Below, piece by piece: positions 45,362-54,164 of a stretch of DNA of 64,000 bases (positions are counted from its first letter, which is position 1; each line of letters opens with the position of its first letter). Position numbers and translations under genes: made by a program. Source of the DNA: Emticicia sp965283955. Lineage in GTDB: Bacteria > Bacteroidota > Bacteroidia > Cytophagales > Spirosomataceae. The notes under the pieces were generated by a model. The model was given only the letters and a program-made list of their open reading frames with translations. It did no database searches and was not told the DNA's origin. The stretch lies in NCBI GenBank assembly GCA_965283955.1, contig CBDIQW010000001.1, positions 5,146,001 to 5,210,000 of the forward strand. The letters run 5' to 3'.

Positions 45362-46435
45362 ATGGCAAAATCAGATTCAACCAAAGCTGCAAAACAATTA
45401 ACTTCTATTTTAGGCTTTTTGAGTGGCTTATTGCTACTGACTATATTTTTATTTCTCGGGTTTGTCTATGTACATCTTTTTGGTGTACCTTACTCAACGA
45501 CTTCCGAAGAAACTTCTGAGAAAAAAGAAGTCGTAAAAATCGACACCAATTTTGTGCAAGTCTGGACAGCTCCAGCCGAGTGGAGAATCATGAAACTCGA
45601 ACCAGAAGAACAAAAACTGGTCAAATACGGCAAAGAACTCATAGCTCATACTTCCGAATATTTAGGACCAAAAGGTAGCATAAAACAGATTTCAAATGGT
45701 ATGAATTGCCAAAATTGCCATTTGAATGCTGGTACTCAACCGTGGGGAAATAATTACTTTGCTGTTGAAGCCAATTATCCCAAATTTAGGGAGCGTTCGG
45801 GAGCAGTCGAAGACCAAGTAAAGCGTGTCAATGATTGTTTTGAGCGAAGTCTAAATGGGAAAGCTCTTGATTCGAGTAGCCGAGAAATGAAGGCTATTTT
45901 GGCCTATATTAAATGGATTGGCTCGGATGTTCCTAAGAAAACAACACCTCGTGGTGCAGGAATTTTTAAAGTAAAAGGCTTGAAACGCCCCACTGACCCC
46001 GAAAAAGGACACATCGTTTACGAACAAAAATGCCAGTCATGTCACCAAGCTAACGGCGAAGGCTTAATGGCCGAAAATGGAAAAAGCTACACTTATCCGC
46101 CACTTTGGGGCAAAAATAGCTATAATCACGGGGCTGGCTTGTATAGAATTTCCAATTTTGCGGGTTATGTAAAATACAATATGCCGCTCGGAGCAACCTA
46201 CGAACGCCCACAACTCACCGACGAAGAAGCGTGGGATATTGCCGCTTTTGTCAATTCCCAACCTCGCCCAGCTAAAGATTTGAGCAAAGATTGGCCAAAT
46301 ATTGCAGGCAAACCTTTCGACCACCCTTTTGGTCCTTATTCCGACCCATTCTCTGAGCAACAACATAAATACGGCCCTTATAAGCCAATCAAAGAATGGA
46401 AAGAAGCCCACAAGAAACCATCAAATTCAAAATAA
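45362..46435 (+). CDS. tsdA: Thiosulfate dehydrogenase TsdA-like diheme cytochrome c
   Basis: A 357-residue protein, anchored by an N-terminal helix (LTSILGFLSGLLLLTIFLFL). Two CxxCH heme sites: C116-C119-H120 and C224-C227-H228. The TsdA-specific features are CFERSLNGKALDSSSREMKA with Cys159 as the likely axial heme ligand, MPLG (Met274) for the second heme, and the AYIKWIG segment. TsdA couples two thiosulfate molecules to tetrathionate or runs in reverse as a tetrathionate reductase, in the periplasm. It opens a three-gene unit with dsrE and soxB (21- and 12-base gaps) under a perfect Crp-like operator. Confidence 0.9.
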   Translation: MAKSDSTKAAKQLTSILGFLSGLLLLTIFLFLGFVYVHLFGVPYSTTSEETSEKKEVVKIDTNFVQVWTAPAEWRIMKLEPEEQKLVKYGKELIAHTSEYLGPKGSIKQISNGMNCQNCHLNAGTQPWGNNYFAVEANYPKFRERSGAVEDQVKRVNDCFERSLNGKALDSSSREMKAILAYIKWIGSDVPKKTTPRGAGIFKVKGLKRPTDPEKGHIVYEQKCQSCHQANGEGLMAENGKSYTYPPLWGKNSYNHGAGLYRISNFAGYVKYNMPLGATYERPQLTDEEAWDIAAFVNSQPRPAKDLSKDWPNIAGKPFDHPFGPYSDPFSEQQHKYGPYKPIKEWKEAHKKPSNSK

Positions 46436-46456
46436 TCAACCTTAAATACTGTATCA

Positions 46457-46885
46457 ATGAAAGCCCTCAATCTGTTATTATTTGCATTTTTAATCATTGC
46501 ATCTACCGAAGTTTTTGCCCAAAAACAAAAGAAAAATAAAGAACACCAAGTAGTTTTTCATCTTTCTACGCCCGATACAGTTGCTTATCGTGCCTTGACC
46601 AAACAGCTTTCAAATGTGTTGTCGGTTTGGCCAACTGCCAAAATCGAAGTAGTCATTCATAACAAAGGTTTGGGAATGGTGCTAAAAGGCAAAAGCCAAT
46701 TTGAACCCGAAATCAATAATCTCATCGGACAAGGCGTGTCGTTTGTTGTTTGTGAAAACTCTCTGAAACAACAAAAACTGACCAAAGAACAAATTTTCTC
46801 GAAAGCTGGATTTGTGCCAGCGGGTTTGGTCGAAATCATCGAAAAGCAAGAACAAGGTTGGTCATATATTAAAGCAGGATTTTAA
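46457..46885 (+). CDS. DsrE-like sulfur carrier protein, exported
   Basis: A 142-residue protein with a signal peptide (MKALNLLLFAFLIIASTEVF, then AQ). The rest fits the DsrE/TusD fold: VVFHLSTPDTVAYRALTKQL, KIEVVIHNKGLGMVLKG and VSFVVCENSLKQQKL with the single conserved Cys that carries sulfur. Its periplasmic location suggests a partner of TsdA or SoxB rather than of cytosolic persulfide. It lies between the two. Confidence 0.8.
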   Translation: MKALNLLLFAFLIIASTEVFAQKQKKNKEHQVVFHLSTPDTVAYRALTKQLSNVLSVWPTAKIEVVIHNKGLGMVLKGKSQFEPEINNLIGQGVSFVVCENSLKQQKLTKEQIFSKAGFVPAGLVEIIEKQEQGWSYIKAGF

Positions 46886-46897
46886 ATAATTTCAAAG

Positions 46898-48589
46898 ATG
46901 CAATCAAGACGAAAATTCTTACAATCGGGGCTTTTGGCCACTGCTGCGGCAGGCGTTCCTGCGGCTGGAACTCCAAGTGCTTTAATAGCCAACAATGAAA
47001 CCACAATTTCGGCAAAAAATAGTAATGAAACAGCCAAAAATGGCACAATAACGTTTTTGCAAACAACCGATGTACATTGTCAGCTTCATGCTCATGATGA
47101 GCTTTTTTGGGAAAACAATCAATTAACTTTTCGTAAAACTGGCGGTTATGCTCATTTGGCAACGGCATTGGATGTGTTGAAGAAAGAAAATCCCGGAAAT
47201 ACCATCACGATTGACACGGGTGATATGTTTCAGGGCAGTATGCTTTCGGTAAAAACCACTGGACAAGCCTTTGTGCCTTTGCTCAATGCCCTCAATTATG
47301 ATATGTATTTGCCAGGAAACTGGGAGGTAGTTTATTACAAAAAAAATATGCAGAAACTCATGGGCGGCTTGCTCGCTCCGAAAGTTTGTGCCAATATGTA
47401 CCACGATTTAGGCGATGGAAAGAAAGGTGAATTGATTTTCCAGCCTTATCAAATTGTGCATCGTTTGGGCGTAAAAATTGGCATTTTGGGTTATACCGAC
47501 CCACTTGTTCCGCATCGCCAATCGCCACTTTATAGTAAGGGAATTATTTACACCAAACCCGAAGAAAATCTCAAGCAATATGTTGAACTTTTGAAAGAAC
47601 AAGAACAATGTGATTTCGTCATTATTCTTTCACATCTCGGACTTTCACAACAAATTGCTCTCGGAAATCATCCTGATTGCAAAGGCGTTGATTATATTTT
47701 CGGAGCAGATACCCATGAGCGAGTACGCAAACCGATTCAAGCCGAATATTCAAAAATCGTTGAACCTGGAGCTTTTGGTTCATTCGTTGGAAGACTCGAT
47801 TTAAAAGTAGAAAATGGCAAAATTACGGGCGAAAAATATCAACTCATCGAGGTAAATCCGCAAAAATATCCTGCAAAAAAGGAAGTTTTAGAAATTATTG
47901 AGCAAATAGAAAAACCTTATAAAGAAGAAATTAACAAGGTTTTAGGATACAGCACCGTACCACTTTACCGAAACTTTGTAGTAGAAAATACGATTGATAC
48001 CATGATTGTGGATGCCCTTAAATGGAAAGTAAATGCCGATATTGTATTGTCAAATGGTTTTCGTTTCTGCCCGCCTCGCACAGCTGGAAAAGATGGAAAA
48101 GTAGCCATTACTGAAGGTTATTTATACGATATGCTTCCTGTCGATTCCACCATCCGAACCGCTAAAGCAACTGGTCAACAAATCATGGATTGGCTCGAAA
48201 AAGAGCTACAAAATGTATTTGCTCAAGATGCTTCCAAACGTTTTGGCGGTTGGCTGATACGCTTCAAAGGAATGCAGGTTGAGTTTAAGGCTTTTGAAAG
48301 AGTCGGGCATCGGGTACAAAAAGTAAACATTGCTGGTCAACCGCTTGATTTAACCAAAAGTTATGTTTTGTGTGCTTGCGAACGTGATGGCGACCCAGAT
48401 GATATGCTTTGCCGCATGAAAGGAGTAAAAGAAGGCACAAATACTGCCTTTACGCTACACAGCATGATGAAAGAATATTTACAAAAATTTTCGCCCGTAA
48501 CACCAACATTAAGGCATGATGCCAAGATTTTGGATGCTCCGCAAGATTTATTAAGTCAAGTTTCAGGCATTGATTACCAATTTGTATAA
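46898..48589 (+). CDS. soxB: SoxB-like sulfate thiol esterase
   Basis: A 563-residue protein with a twin-arginine-type signal (MQSRRKFLQSGLLATAAAGV) and a calcineurin-like metallophosphoesterase fold: TTDVHCQLHAHDE, TIDTGDMFQGSMLS, GNWEVVYY, ILSHLGLSQQIALGNH and FGADTHERVRKP. GNWE is close to the GHWE of SoxB and departs from the GNHE of 5'-nucleotidases. SoxB releases sulfate from cysteine-S-thiosulfonate on SoxY. No SoxYZ, SoxXA or SoxCD gene is in the window, so the carrier substrate is unclear. It ends a three-gene unit with its own terminator. Confidence 0.82.
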   Translation: MQSRRKFLQSGLLATAAAGVPAAGTPSALIANNETTISAKNSNETAKNGTITFLQTTDVHCQLHAHDELFWENNQLTFRKTGGYAHLATALDVLKKENPGNTITIDTGDMFQGSMLSVKTTGQAFVPLLNALNYDMYLPGNWEVVYYKKNMQKLMGGLLAPKVCANMYHDLGDGKKGELIFQPYQIVHRLGVKIGILGYTDPLVPHRQSPLYSKGIIYTKPEENLKQYVELLKEQEQCDFVIILSHLGLSQQIALGNHPDCKGVDYIFGADTHERVRKPIQAEYSKIVEPGAFGSFVGRLDLKVENGKITGEKYQLIEVNPQKYPAKKEVLEIIEQIEKPYKEEINKVLGYSTVPLYRNFVVENTIDTMIVDALKWKVNADIVLSNGFRFCPPRTAGKDGKVAITEGYLYDMLPVDSTIRTAKATGQQIMDWLEKELQNVFAQDASKRFGGWLIRFKGMQVEFKAFERVGHRVQKVNIAGQPLDLTKSYVLCACERDGDPDDMLCRMKGVKEGTNTAFTLHSMMKEYLQKFSPVTPTLRHDAKILDAPQDLLSQVSGIDYQFV

Positions 48590-48631
48590 AAGTTTTTTCG
48601 AGTACAACAACCTTTGATTTATGTTTGTGAA

Positions 48632-48667
48632 AGAGATGTTGCCGCAATGGAACGTCTCTTTTTTTTC
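48632..48667 (+). terminator. soxB terminator
   Basis: AGAGATGTT, 10-base loop, AACGTCTCT with one mismatch, followed by T8. Confidence 0.7.
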
Positions 48668-48696
48668 TTAGTGACTAAGTGGTAAAAAAACCTCAA

Positions 48697-48741
48697 TGTA
48701 ACATTTGTCACGGATTCCGCATCTTTCAACGGATACTTTTG
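48697..48741 (+). promoter_or_regulatory. Crp-like operator and -7 element before the porin gene
   Basis: TGTAACATTTGTCACG at 48697-48712 and TACTTTTG at 48734-48741. The centre-to-TA distance is 29.5 bases and the half-sites TGTAA and TCACG are identical to those before the exporter. The ATG is 20 bases on. Confidence 0.72.
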
Positions 48742-48760
48742 TAGCATAAAGTATCAATTT

Positions 48761-50164
48761 ATGAGAAGAGTCAATTTACAATATGTTGTTTGGTCATTTT
48801 TTCTGTCGTTTAGCTTCGCAAATGCACAAGGCATTCATGCTCACCACGAAGCAGAAAAAGATACCAATACATTAAGCCATTTTTTTGAAAGAGGCCGATT
48901 TTATGGTCATGCTCGTTCTTATATGTCAGGAACAATCAATCAAGGTGATTTGTCTGATTATTATGCTTGGGGTATGGGGGCAGGAATTGGTTATGAAACT
49001 CCCAAGTTTTTCAAGCACTTTCAGATTGGATTGAGTGGCTTTTTTATGTTTAATCTAAAATCATCTGATTTAAGTAAAGCTGACCCAAAAACCAACCAAG
49101 TAAATCGTTATGAAATAGGTTTATTCGACATCGAACGTCCCGACGACCACGAAGATTTAGACCGTCTCGAAGAATTATTCGTCAAAACTCATTTGGGAAA
49201 GAAGTCAACATTAACTATCGGTCGTCAAATTCCACAGACACCATTTATCAATCCACAAGATGGGCGAATGCGTCCAACATTAGTCGAAGCGGCAGTTTTA
49301 GAGCTAAAAGAAATAAACAATCTGAATCTTCACGGCGAATATATTTGGCGAATTTCACCACGCTCAACCGTTCGATGGTTTGAAACGGGCGAAAGCATGG
49401 GTATTTATCCAGTGGGAGTTGACATAAACGGAAAGCCTTCACAGTATAAAAATAATATAGAGTCGGGCGGAGTTGGAATTGTTGGAACAGTTTACCAAAA
49501 GAAACAATGGAATATTCAACTTTGGGATACTTACATTGATAATGTTTTGAACACCGCTCAACTCAAAGCGGAGTGGAAATCGAAGCCGAATGCTGGCAAA
49601 AACTGGATTTTTGGCGGACAATATATCCAACAAAATGCCGTAGGAAATGGCGGAAACGAAGACCCAACGAAGGCATACACGCAAAAAAACAGTAGCTCAA
49701 ATGTATTTTCTGGGCGTTTGGGGCAGCAATCAATCAAATTTGATTGGTTTCTAAGTGGTACTCGAATCACGGCCAAAGGTCGTTATCTGATGCCACGAGA
49801 GTGGGGACGTGAAACGTTTTATACGTTTATGCCTCGTGAACGAAACGAAGGTTTTGGCGATGTAACGGCCGTAACGCTGAACACTTTTTTCAAACCTGAA
49901 AAACACATCAAAATAGAATTGAGCGGCGGCTATTTTCAGCTTCCTGATGTGAAAAACTTTGCTTTAAACAAATATGGAGTACCTACTTATTCACAAATAA
50001 ATTTGGGTTTGACTTATCAATTTGACCATTATTTGAAAGGACTCAACGCTCTACTTTTAGTGGTTCGTAAAGATGATATTGGCGAAACTTACCAAAACGA
50101 CCGCTTCGTATTCAATAAAGTAAACATGACTCACTTAAACTTAATTATCAATTTTCATTATTAA
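48761..50164 (+). CDS. Outer-membrane porin-like beta-barrel protein
   Basis: A 467-residue protein with a signal peptide (MRRVNLQYVVWSFFLSFSFA, then NAQ) and a His-rich start of the mature chain (GIHAHHEAEKD). The rest shows amphipathic beta-strands ending in LIINFHY. The pattern (GRFYGHARSYMSGTINQGDL, KKSTLTIGRQIPQTPFINPQ, DGRMRPT) resembles OprD-type specific porins. Its position with two YeeE/YedE genes in one unit suggests uptake of a sulfur compound such as thiosulfate across the outer membrane. This is inference. Confidence 0.7.
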   Translation: MRRVNLQYVVWSFFLSFSFANAQGIHAHHEAEKDTNTLSHFFERGRFYGHARSYMSGTINQGDLSDYYAWGMGAGIGYETPKFFKHFQIGLSGFFMFNLKSSDLSKADPKTNQVNRYEIGLFDIERPDDHEDLDRLEELFVKTHLGKKSTLTIGRQIPQTPFINPQDGRMRPTLVEAAVLELKEINNLNLHGEYIWRISPRSTVRWFETGESMGIYPVGVDINGKPSQYKNNIESGGVGIVGTVYQKKQWNIQLWDTYIDNVLNTAQLKAEWKSKPNAGKNWIFGGQYIQQNAVGNGGNEDPTKAYTQKNSSSNVFSGRLGQQSIKFDWFLSGTRITAKGRYLMPREWGRETFYTFMPRERNEGFGDVTAVTLNTFFKPEKHIKIELSGGYFQLPDVKNFALNKYGVPTYSQINLGLTYQFDHYLKGLNALLLVVRKDDIGETYQNDRFVFNKVNMTHLNLIINFHY

Positions 50165-50173
50165 CAAAAACGC

Positions 50174-50749
50174 ATGAACCAATTATTTGATTTTATTCTT
50201 CAGCCTTGGCCTTGGTATGTTGCAGGCCCACTTATCGGACTTACCGTTCCAACTCTTTTACTGATTGGCAATAAATCTTTCGGTATTTCATCATCGCTTC
50301 GCCACGTTTGTGCGGCGTGTTTTCCTGCCGATATTCCTTTCTTTAAATATGACTGGAAAAAAGAAATTTGGAATTTGATTTTTGTATTGGGTGTTTTTTT
50401 GGGTGGAATCATCGCTACCAATTTCTTAGAAAATCCAAACGATTTTGTTCTTTCAGAAGCCACAATCAATGATTTAAAAGCCCTTGGCATCAAAGATTTT
50501 GCAGGTTTAATGCCCGCTGATTTATTTTCAGTTGAAACATTATTTTCAGTAAAAGGACTCATTTTCTTTGTTGTTGGTGGCTTTTTTGTGGGTTTTGGCA
50601 CTCGCTATTCAGGTGGCTGTACTTCTGGCCATGCCATCATGGGTCTTTCAAATTTACAAGTTCCTTCCTTGATTGCCACTTGTTGCTTCATGGTTGGCGG
50701 CTTTACGATGACGCACCTAATTATGCCAATCATTTTTAAATTATTCTAA
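50174..50749 (+). CDS. YeeE/YedE family membrane protein, first half
   Basis: A 191-residue protein with several membrane helices. The motif RYSGGCTSGHAIMGLSNLQV has the conserved Cys used for thiosulfate or sulfur-compound transport by TsuA-type proteins, and SSLRHVCAACFPADIPFF has further Cys. It is cotranscribed with the next gene, which is its partner half. Together they likely import thiosulfate or a related sulfur species. Confidence 0.85.
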   Translation: MNQLFDFILQPWPWYVAGPLIGLTVPTLLLIGNKSFGISSSLRHVCAACFPADIPFFKYDWKKEIWNLIFVLGVFLGGIIATNFLENPNDFVLSEATINDLKALGIKDFAGLMPADLFSVETLFSVKGLIFFVVGGFFVGFGTRYSGGCTSGHAIMGLSNLQVPSLIATCCFMVGGFTMTHLIMPIIFKLF

Positions 50750-50770
50750 TATTCTAAGCTAATAAATTCG

Positions 50771-51271
50771 ATGAAAAATATTCAAGAAATTCAAGATACC
50801 GCTGTTATTGAGCCATTTGTTTGTGAAGCTCCGAACGACATGAAAAAAGCCGAAAGCTGGACAGACAACATAAAATATTTGATTGTAGGAATCCTATTCG
50901 GAATTGTGTTTGTGAAAGCTGAAATCATTTCATGGTTTCGTATCCAAGAAATGTTTCGTTTGCAGAGTTTCCATATGTATGGCGTAATTGGTAGTGCCGT
51001 GGTTGTGGGAATGATTTCAGTTTTCTTAATCAAGAAATTTAATATCAAGACAATAGCTGGTGAAACCGTCGATTTTCACCCTAAGAAATTCCAAAAAGGC
51101 CAAGTTTATGGTGGTTTGCTATTTGGTTTAGGTTGGGCAATCACAGGAGCTTGCCCGGGCCCACTTTTTGCCCAAATTGGAAGCGGTTATGTGGTTGTAA
51201 TCGTAACGCTTTTGAGTGCAGTTGCAGGTACTTGGACGTATGGTTTATTGAAAGATAAGTTGCCGAACTGA
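50771..51271 (+). CDS. YeeE/YedE family membrane protein (DUF6691), second half
   Basis: A 166-residue protein with four helices. The motif GWAITGACPGPLFAQIGSGY has the conserved Cys pairing with that of the partner. A 21-base gap separates the two halves. The unit ends at a terminator. Confidence 0.85.
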   Translation: MKNIQEIQDTAVIEPFVCEAPNDMKKAESWTDNIKYLIVGILFGIVFVKAEIISWFRIQEMFRLQSFHMYGVIGSAVVVGMISVFLIKKFNIKTIAGETVDFHPKKFQKGQVYGGLLFGLGWAITGACPGPLFAQIGSGYVVVIVTLLSAVAGTWTYGLLKDKLPN

Positions 51272-51311
51272 TTAATATAATCACCTGATTATAAATAAAA
51301 TATCAGAAAAT

Positions 51312-51350
51312 AAGCCAGTAAAAGCTATAGTGCTTTTGCTGGCTTTCTTG
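51312..51350 (+). terminator. Terminator after the YeeE pair
   Basis: AAGCCAGTAAAAGC, loop TATAGT, GCTTTTGCTGGCTT, then TTGTTTTT. The remaining gap up to 51549 is AT-rich. TAAATTTG at 51455-51462 may be the -7 element for the sqr gene; a weak half-site CGTGA is at 51419. Confidence 0.75.
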
Positions 51351-51549
51351 TTTTTAGTACAATTCAATCATCAAGCTTAGAGTCAAGCTCCAAAATAACT
51401 AAATTGTTCGATAAACTACGTGAATTATCCTAATAATAATTGATTAATACGAATTAAATTTGTAATTATATAAAGAATTATTTATACTTTATAAAGTTGG
51501 CTTAAAGCATTTAACTTAAATACTCTAATTAACCTTAATAGTTAAATCA

Positions 51550-52743
51550 ATGAAAAATCATCATCAAATCATTATCATCGGTGGCGGAAATGCAGGAATT
51601 TCGGTAGCAGCACAGTTGTTTCGTAAGAATAATAAATTGGATATTGCTATCATTGACCCTTCCGAGAAACATTATTATCAACCCGCATGGACTTTGGTAG
51701 GAAGTGGTGTTTTCGATATTGAAAAAACCGAAAGAAATGAAGCTGATGTAATGCCCAAAAAAGCAGTTTGGATTAAAGAATTGGTTCAAACATTTAACCC
51801 TGATGGTCAAGCAATTACAACCGACAAAAGTACCTACACTTATGACTATTTAATAGTTTGCCCAGGCATTCAACTCAATTGGAGTGCCATTAAAGGTTTA
51901 CCTGAAACGCTCGGCAAAAATGGTGTTTGCAGCAATTATAGCTTCAAAACTGCTCCTTATACATTTGAATGTATTAAAAATTTCAAAGGAGGAAAAGCTA
52001 TCTTTCACAACCCGCATACACCAGTTAAATGTGGTGGAGCACCTCATAAAATCATGTACATGGCGGCTGATTACTTTCGTAAACATGGCGTTTTGGAAAA
52101 AGCAGATATTCAATATTGGAGTGGAGCGGCAAAACTATTTGCCGTACCTCAGTACGAAAAAACGCTTTTAGAAGTTTGTAAACGTGGCAATATAAAACTC
52201 AATTTCATGCAAAGGCTCGATGAAATTGATGGGCCGAACAAGCGTGCAAAGTTTGTGGGTTTTGGAGAAAATAATAAAGATGTTGAAACTTGGGTAGAGT
52301 TTGATATGATTCACGTAACACCGCCACAATCTGCTCCTGATTTTATCAAAAATAGTCCACTCGCTAATGCGGGCGGTTGGGTCGATGTCGATAAAAATAC
52401 ACTTCAACATGTAAAATATGCTAATATTTTTTCGTTGGGGGATGCTTCTGGTTTACCAACTTCAAAAACAGGTGCTGCCATTCGTAAACAAGCTCCAGTT
52501 GTAGTTGCTAATTTATTATCGCTGATTGAAAACCAAGCGTTTGGAGCAAGTTATACAGGCTATACTTCTTGTCCGCTCGTGACAGGATACGGAAAATTAG
52601 TTTTGGCCGAATTTGATTATAATAATCAACCAATGGAAACATTTCCATTTGACCAAAGTAAAGAACGCTGGAGTATGTATATGCTCAAAAAAGAGATTTT
52701 ACCACGAATGTATTGGAGGCAAATTCTGACAGGAAAAGCGTAA
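51550..52743 (+). CDS. sqr: Sulfide:quinone oxidoreductase, type II
   Basis: A 397-residue flavoprotein: the FAD motif IIIIGGGNAGISVAAQLF, HYYQPAWTLVGSG, the redox Cys161 in NPHTPVKCGGAPHK and Cys341 in YTSCPLVTGYGKL, and the second FAD contact IFSLGDASGLPTSKTGAA. The KCGGAP and SCPLVTGY motifs are those of eukaryotic-like type II enzymes. It is peripheral on the cytosolic membrane face, oxidises sulfide to persulfide and reduces quinone, feeding the persulfide dioxygenase. No Crp-like operator as strong as the others lies upstream. Confidence 0.93.
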   Translation: MKNHHQIIIIGGGNAGISVAAQLFRKNNKLDIAIIDPSEKHYYQPAWTLVGSGVFDIEKTERNEADVMPKKAVWIKELVQTFNPDGQAITTDKSTYTYDYLIVCPGIQLNWSAIKGLPETLGKNGVCSNYSFKTAPYTFECIKNFKGGKAIFHNPHTPVKCGGAPHKIMYMAADYFRKHGVLEKADIQYWSGAAKLFAVPQYEKTLLEVCKRGNIKLNFMQRLDEIDGPNKRAKFVGFGENNKDVETWVEFDMIHVTPPQSAPDFIKNSPLANAGGWVDVDKNTLQHVKYANIFSLGDASGLPTSKTGAAIRKQAPVVVANLLSLIENQAFGASYTGYTSCPLVTGYGKLVLAEFDYNNQPMETFPFDQSKERWSMYMLKKEILPRMYWRQILTGKA

Positions 52744-52767
52744 GCTTTTCAAAACTGATTATATTTT

Positions 52768-52806
52768 ACAAGCCCCGAAAGTTACTTTGGGGCTTGTTTA
52801 TTTTTT
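52768..52806. terminator. Terminator between sqr and tgt
   Basis: ACAAGCCCCGAAAG, TTA, CTTTGGGGCTTGT stem followed by a T-rich stretch. Confidence 0.8.
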
Positions 52807-52907
52807 AATATTGTGATAACTTTTAAGCGAAGTTTTCAACTGCCAACACATAAATTTCGACTTAAGTTGTACGATTGTAACCAATTTGAGAATCTTACAA
52901 GTTTAAA

Positions 52908-54038
52908 TCACAAGCGTTGCATTACCTGCCTTACCATTGCATTTTTCCAAGTCAAGAAATCTCCTGCCAAGATATGCTCACGTGCTTGCCCAACGAGCCA
53001 TAAGTAAAAGGTAAGGTTATGCACACTGGCAATTTGTGCTGCCAAAATCTCGTCACATTTTACTAAATGACGCAAATATGCTTTTGAATAAAATGTGCTT
53101 GCATAACCACCGAGCGTTTCATCAATTGGCGTAAAATCATCTTTCCATTTTTCGTTTCGGATATTGATTATTCCTTGTGTAGTAAATAACATTCCATTTC
53201 GAGCATTTCGAGTTGGCATTACACAGTCGAACATGTCAATGCCAAGAGCGATTCCTTCCAAAATATTCTCTGGTGTACCAACACCCATCAAGTAGCGAGG
53301 TTTGTCCTTTGGCAAAATATCATTGACATAATCAATGGTTTCGTACATTTTTTCGGCAGGCTCGCCTACTGCCAAACCACCAATTGCATTTCCTTCACGA
53401 TTTTGCTCGGCAATAAACTCAGCCGACTGAATACGTAAATCCTTATAAGTACTTCCTTGCACAATAGGGAATAATGCTTGTGAATATCCATACTTTCCCT
53501 CGGTGCTATCAAAACGATTGATACAACGAGTTAGCCAACGATGGGTCATTTCCATCGATTTCTTAGCATACATGTAGTCGCAAGGGTAGGGGGCACACTC
53601 ATCAAAAGCCATGATAATGTCGGCTCCGATAGTTCGCTGAGTATCCATTACATTTTCTGGTGTAAACAAATGTCTTGAACCATCAATATGCGATTGGAAT
53701 TTTACACCCTCTTCCGAAATCTTCCGAATATCTTTCAATGAAAATACTTGATAACCGCCAGAATCGGTGAGAATCGGCCCCGACCAACCATTAAATTTAT
53801 GAAGTCCCCCTGCACGTTCGAGAATATCCAGACCTGGACGAAGATAAAGGTGATAGGTATTTCCTAAAATAATTTGAGCTTTAATATCACTGGCCAACTC
53901 ACGTTGATGCACTGCTTTTACGGTAGCGGCTGTACCAACAGGCATAAAAATTGGCGTTAGAATTTCGCCGTGGTCAGTCGTAATTTTGCCAGCACGGGCT
54001 TTCGACTGTGCGTCTGTTTTATGTAATTCGTATTTCAT
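52908..54038 (-). CDS. tgt: Queuine tRNA-ribosyltransferase
   Basis: Start chosen at 54038 (MKYELHKTDAQSKARAGKIT), the normal family start; an in-frame Met seven codons upstream is less likely. The family blocks DSGGYQVFSLKDIRKISEEG, GADIIMAFDECAPYPCDYMY, QALFPIVQGSTYKDLRIQSA and DCVMPTRNARNGMLFTTQG are present. It exchanges G34 of tRNAs for a queuine precursor. The usual three Cys/one His zinc site is only partly evident at the C-terminus (LVKCDEILAAQIASVHNLTF), so it is shorter than usual there. Confidence 0.93.
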   Translation of the reverse strand: MKYELHKTDAQSKARAGKITTDHGEILTPIFMPVGTAATVKAVHQRELASDIKAQIILGNTYHLYLRPGLDILERAGGLHKFNGWSGPILTDSGGYQVFSLKDIRKISEEGVKFQSHIDGSRHLFTPENVMDTQRTIGADIIMAFDECAPYPCDYMYAKKSMEMTHRWLTRCINRFDSTEGKYGYSQALFPIVQGSTYKDLRIQSAEFIAEQNREGNAIGGLAVGEPAEKMYETIDYVNDILPKDKPRYLMGVGTPENILEGIALGIDMFDCVMPTRNARNGMLFTTQGIINIRNEKWKDDFTPIDETLGGYASTFYSKAYLRHLVKCDEILAAQIASVHNLTFYLWLVGQAREHILAGDFLTWKNAMVRQVMQRL

Positions 54039-54108
54039 ACAGCAAATTTCACCCTTCATTTTGGCTAATACAAGTATTTATTCATTGATTTTTAGCAATA
54101 ACTTTCTA

Positions 54109-54136
54109 TTGGTTTCATTGAAGGTTTGTATATTTG
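54109..54136 (+). promoter_or_regulatory. Glycosyltransferase promoter
   Basis: TTG at 54109-54111 and TATATTTG at 54129-54136 with a 17-base spacer fit the Bacteroidota -33/-7 consensus, 28 bases before ATG 54165. Confidence 0.75.
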
Positions 54137-54164
54137 CACAAAGTTTCACCTAAACCGCAATTGC

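Noticed and set aside
46898..48589. Annotating the SoxB-like gene as an ordinary 5'-nucleotidase
   Set aside because: GNWEVVYY replaces GNHE and the gene lies with tsdA, dsrE and sqr, so a SoxB-like role fits better, although function is not proven.
51419..51462. A fifth Crp-like operator before sqr
   Set aside because: Only the CGTGA half-site is present; the right half does not match TCACA, so it was not counted.
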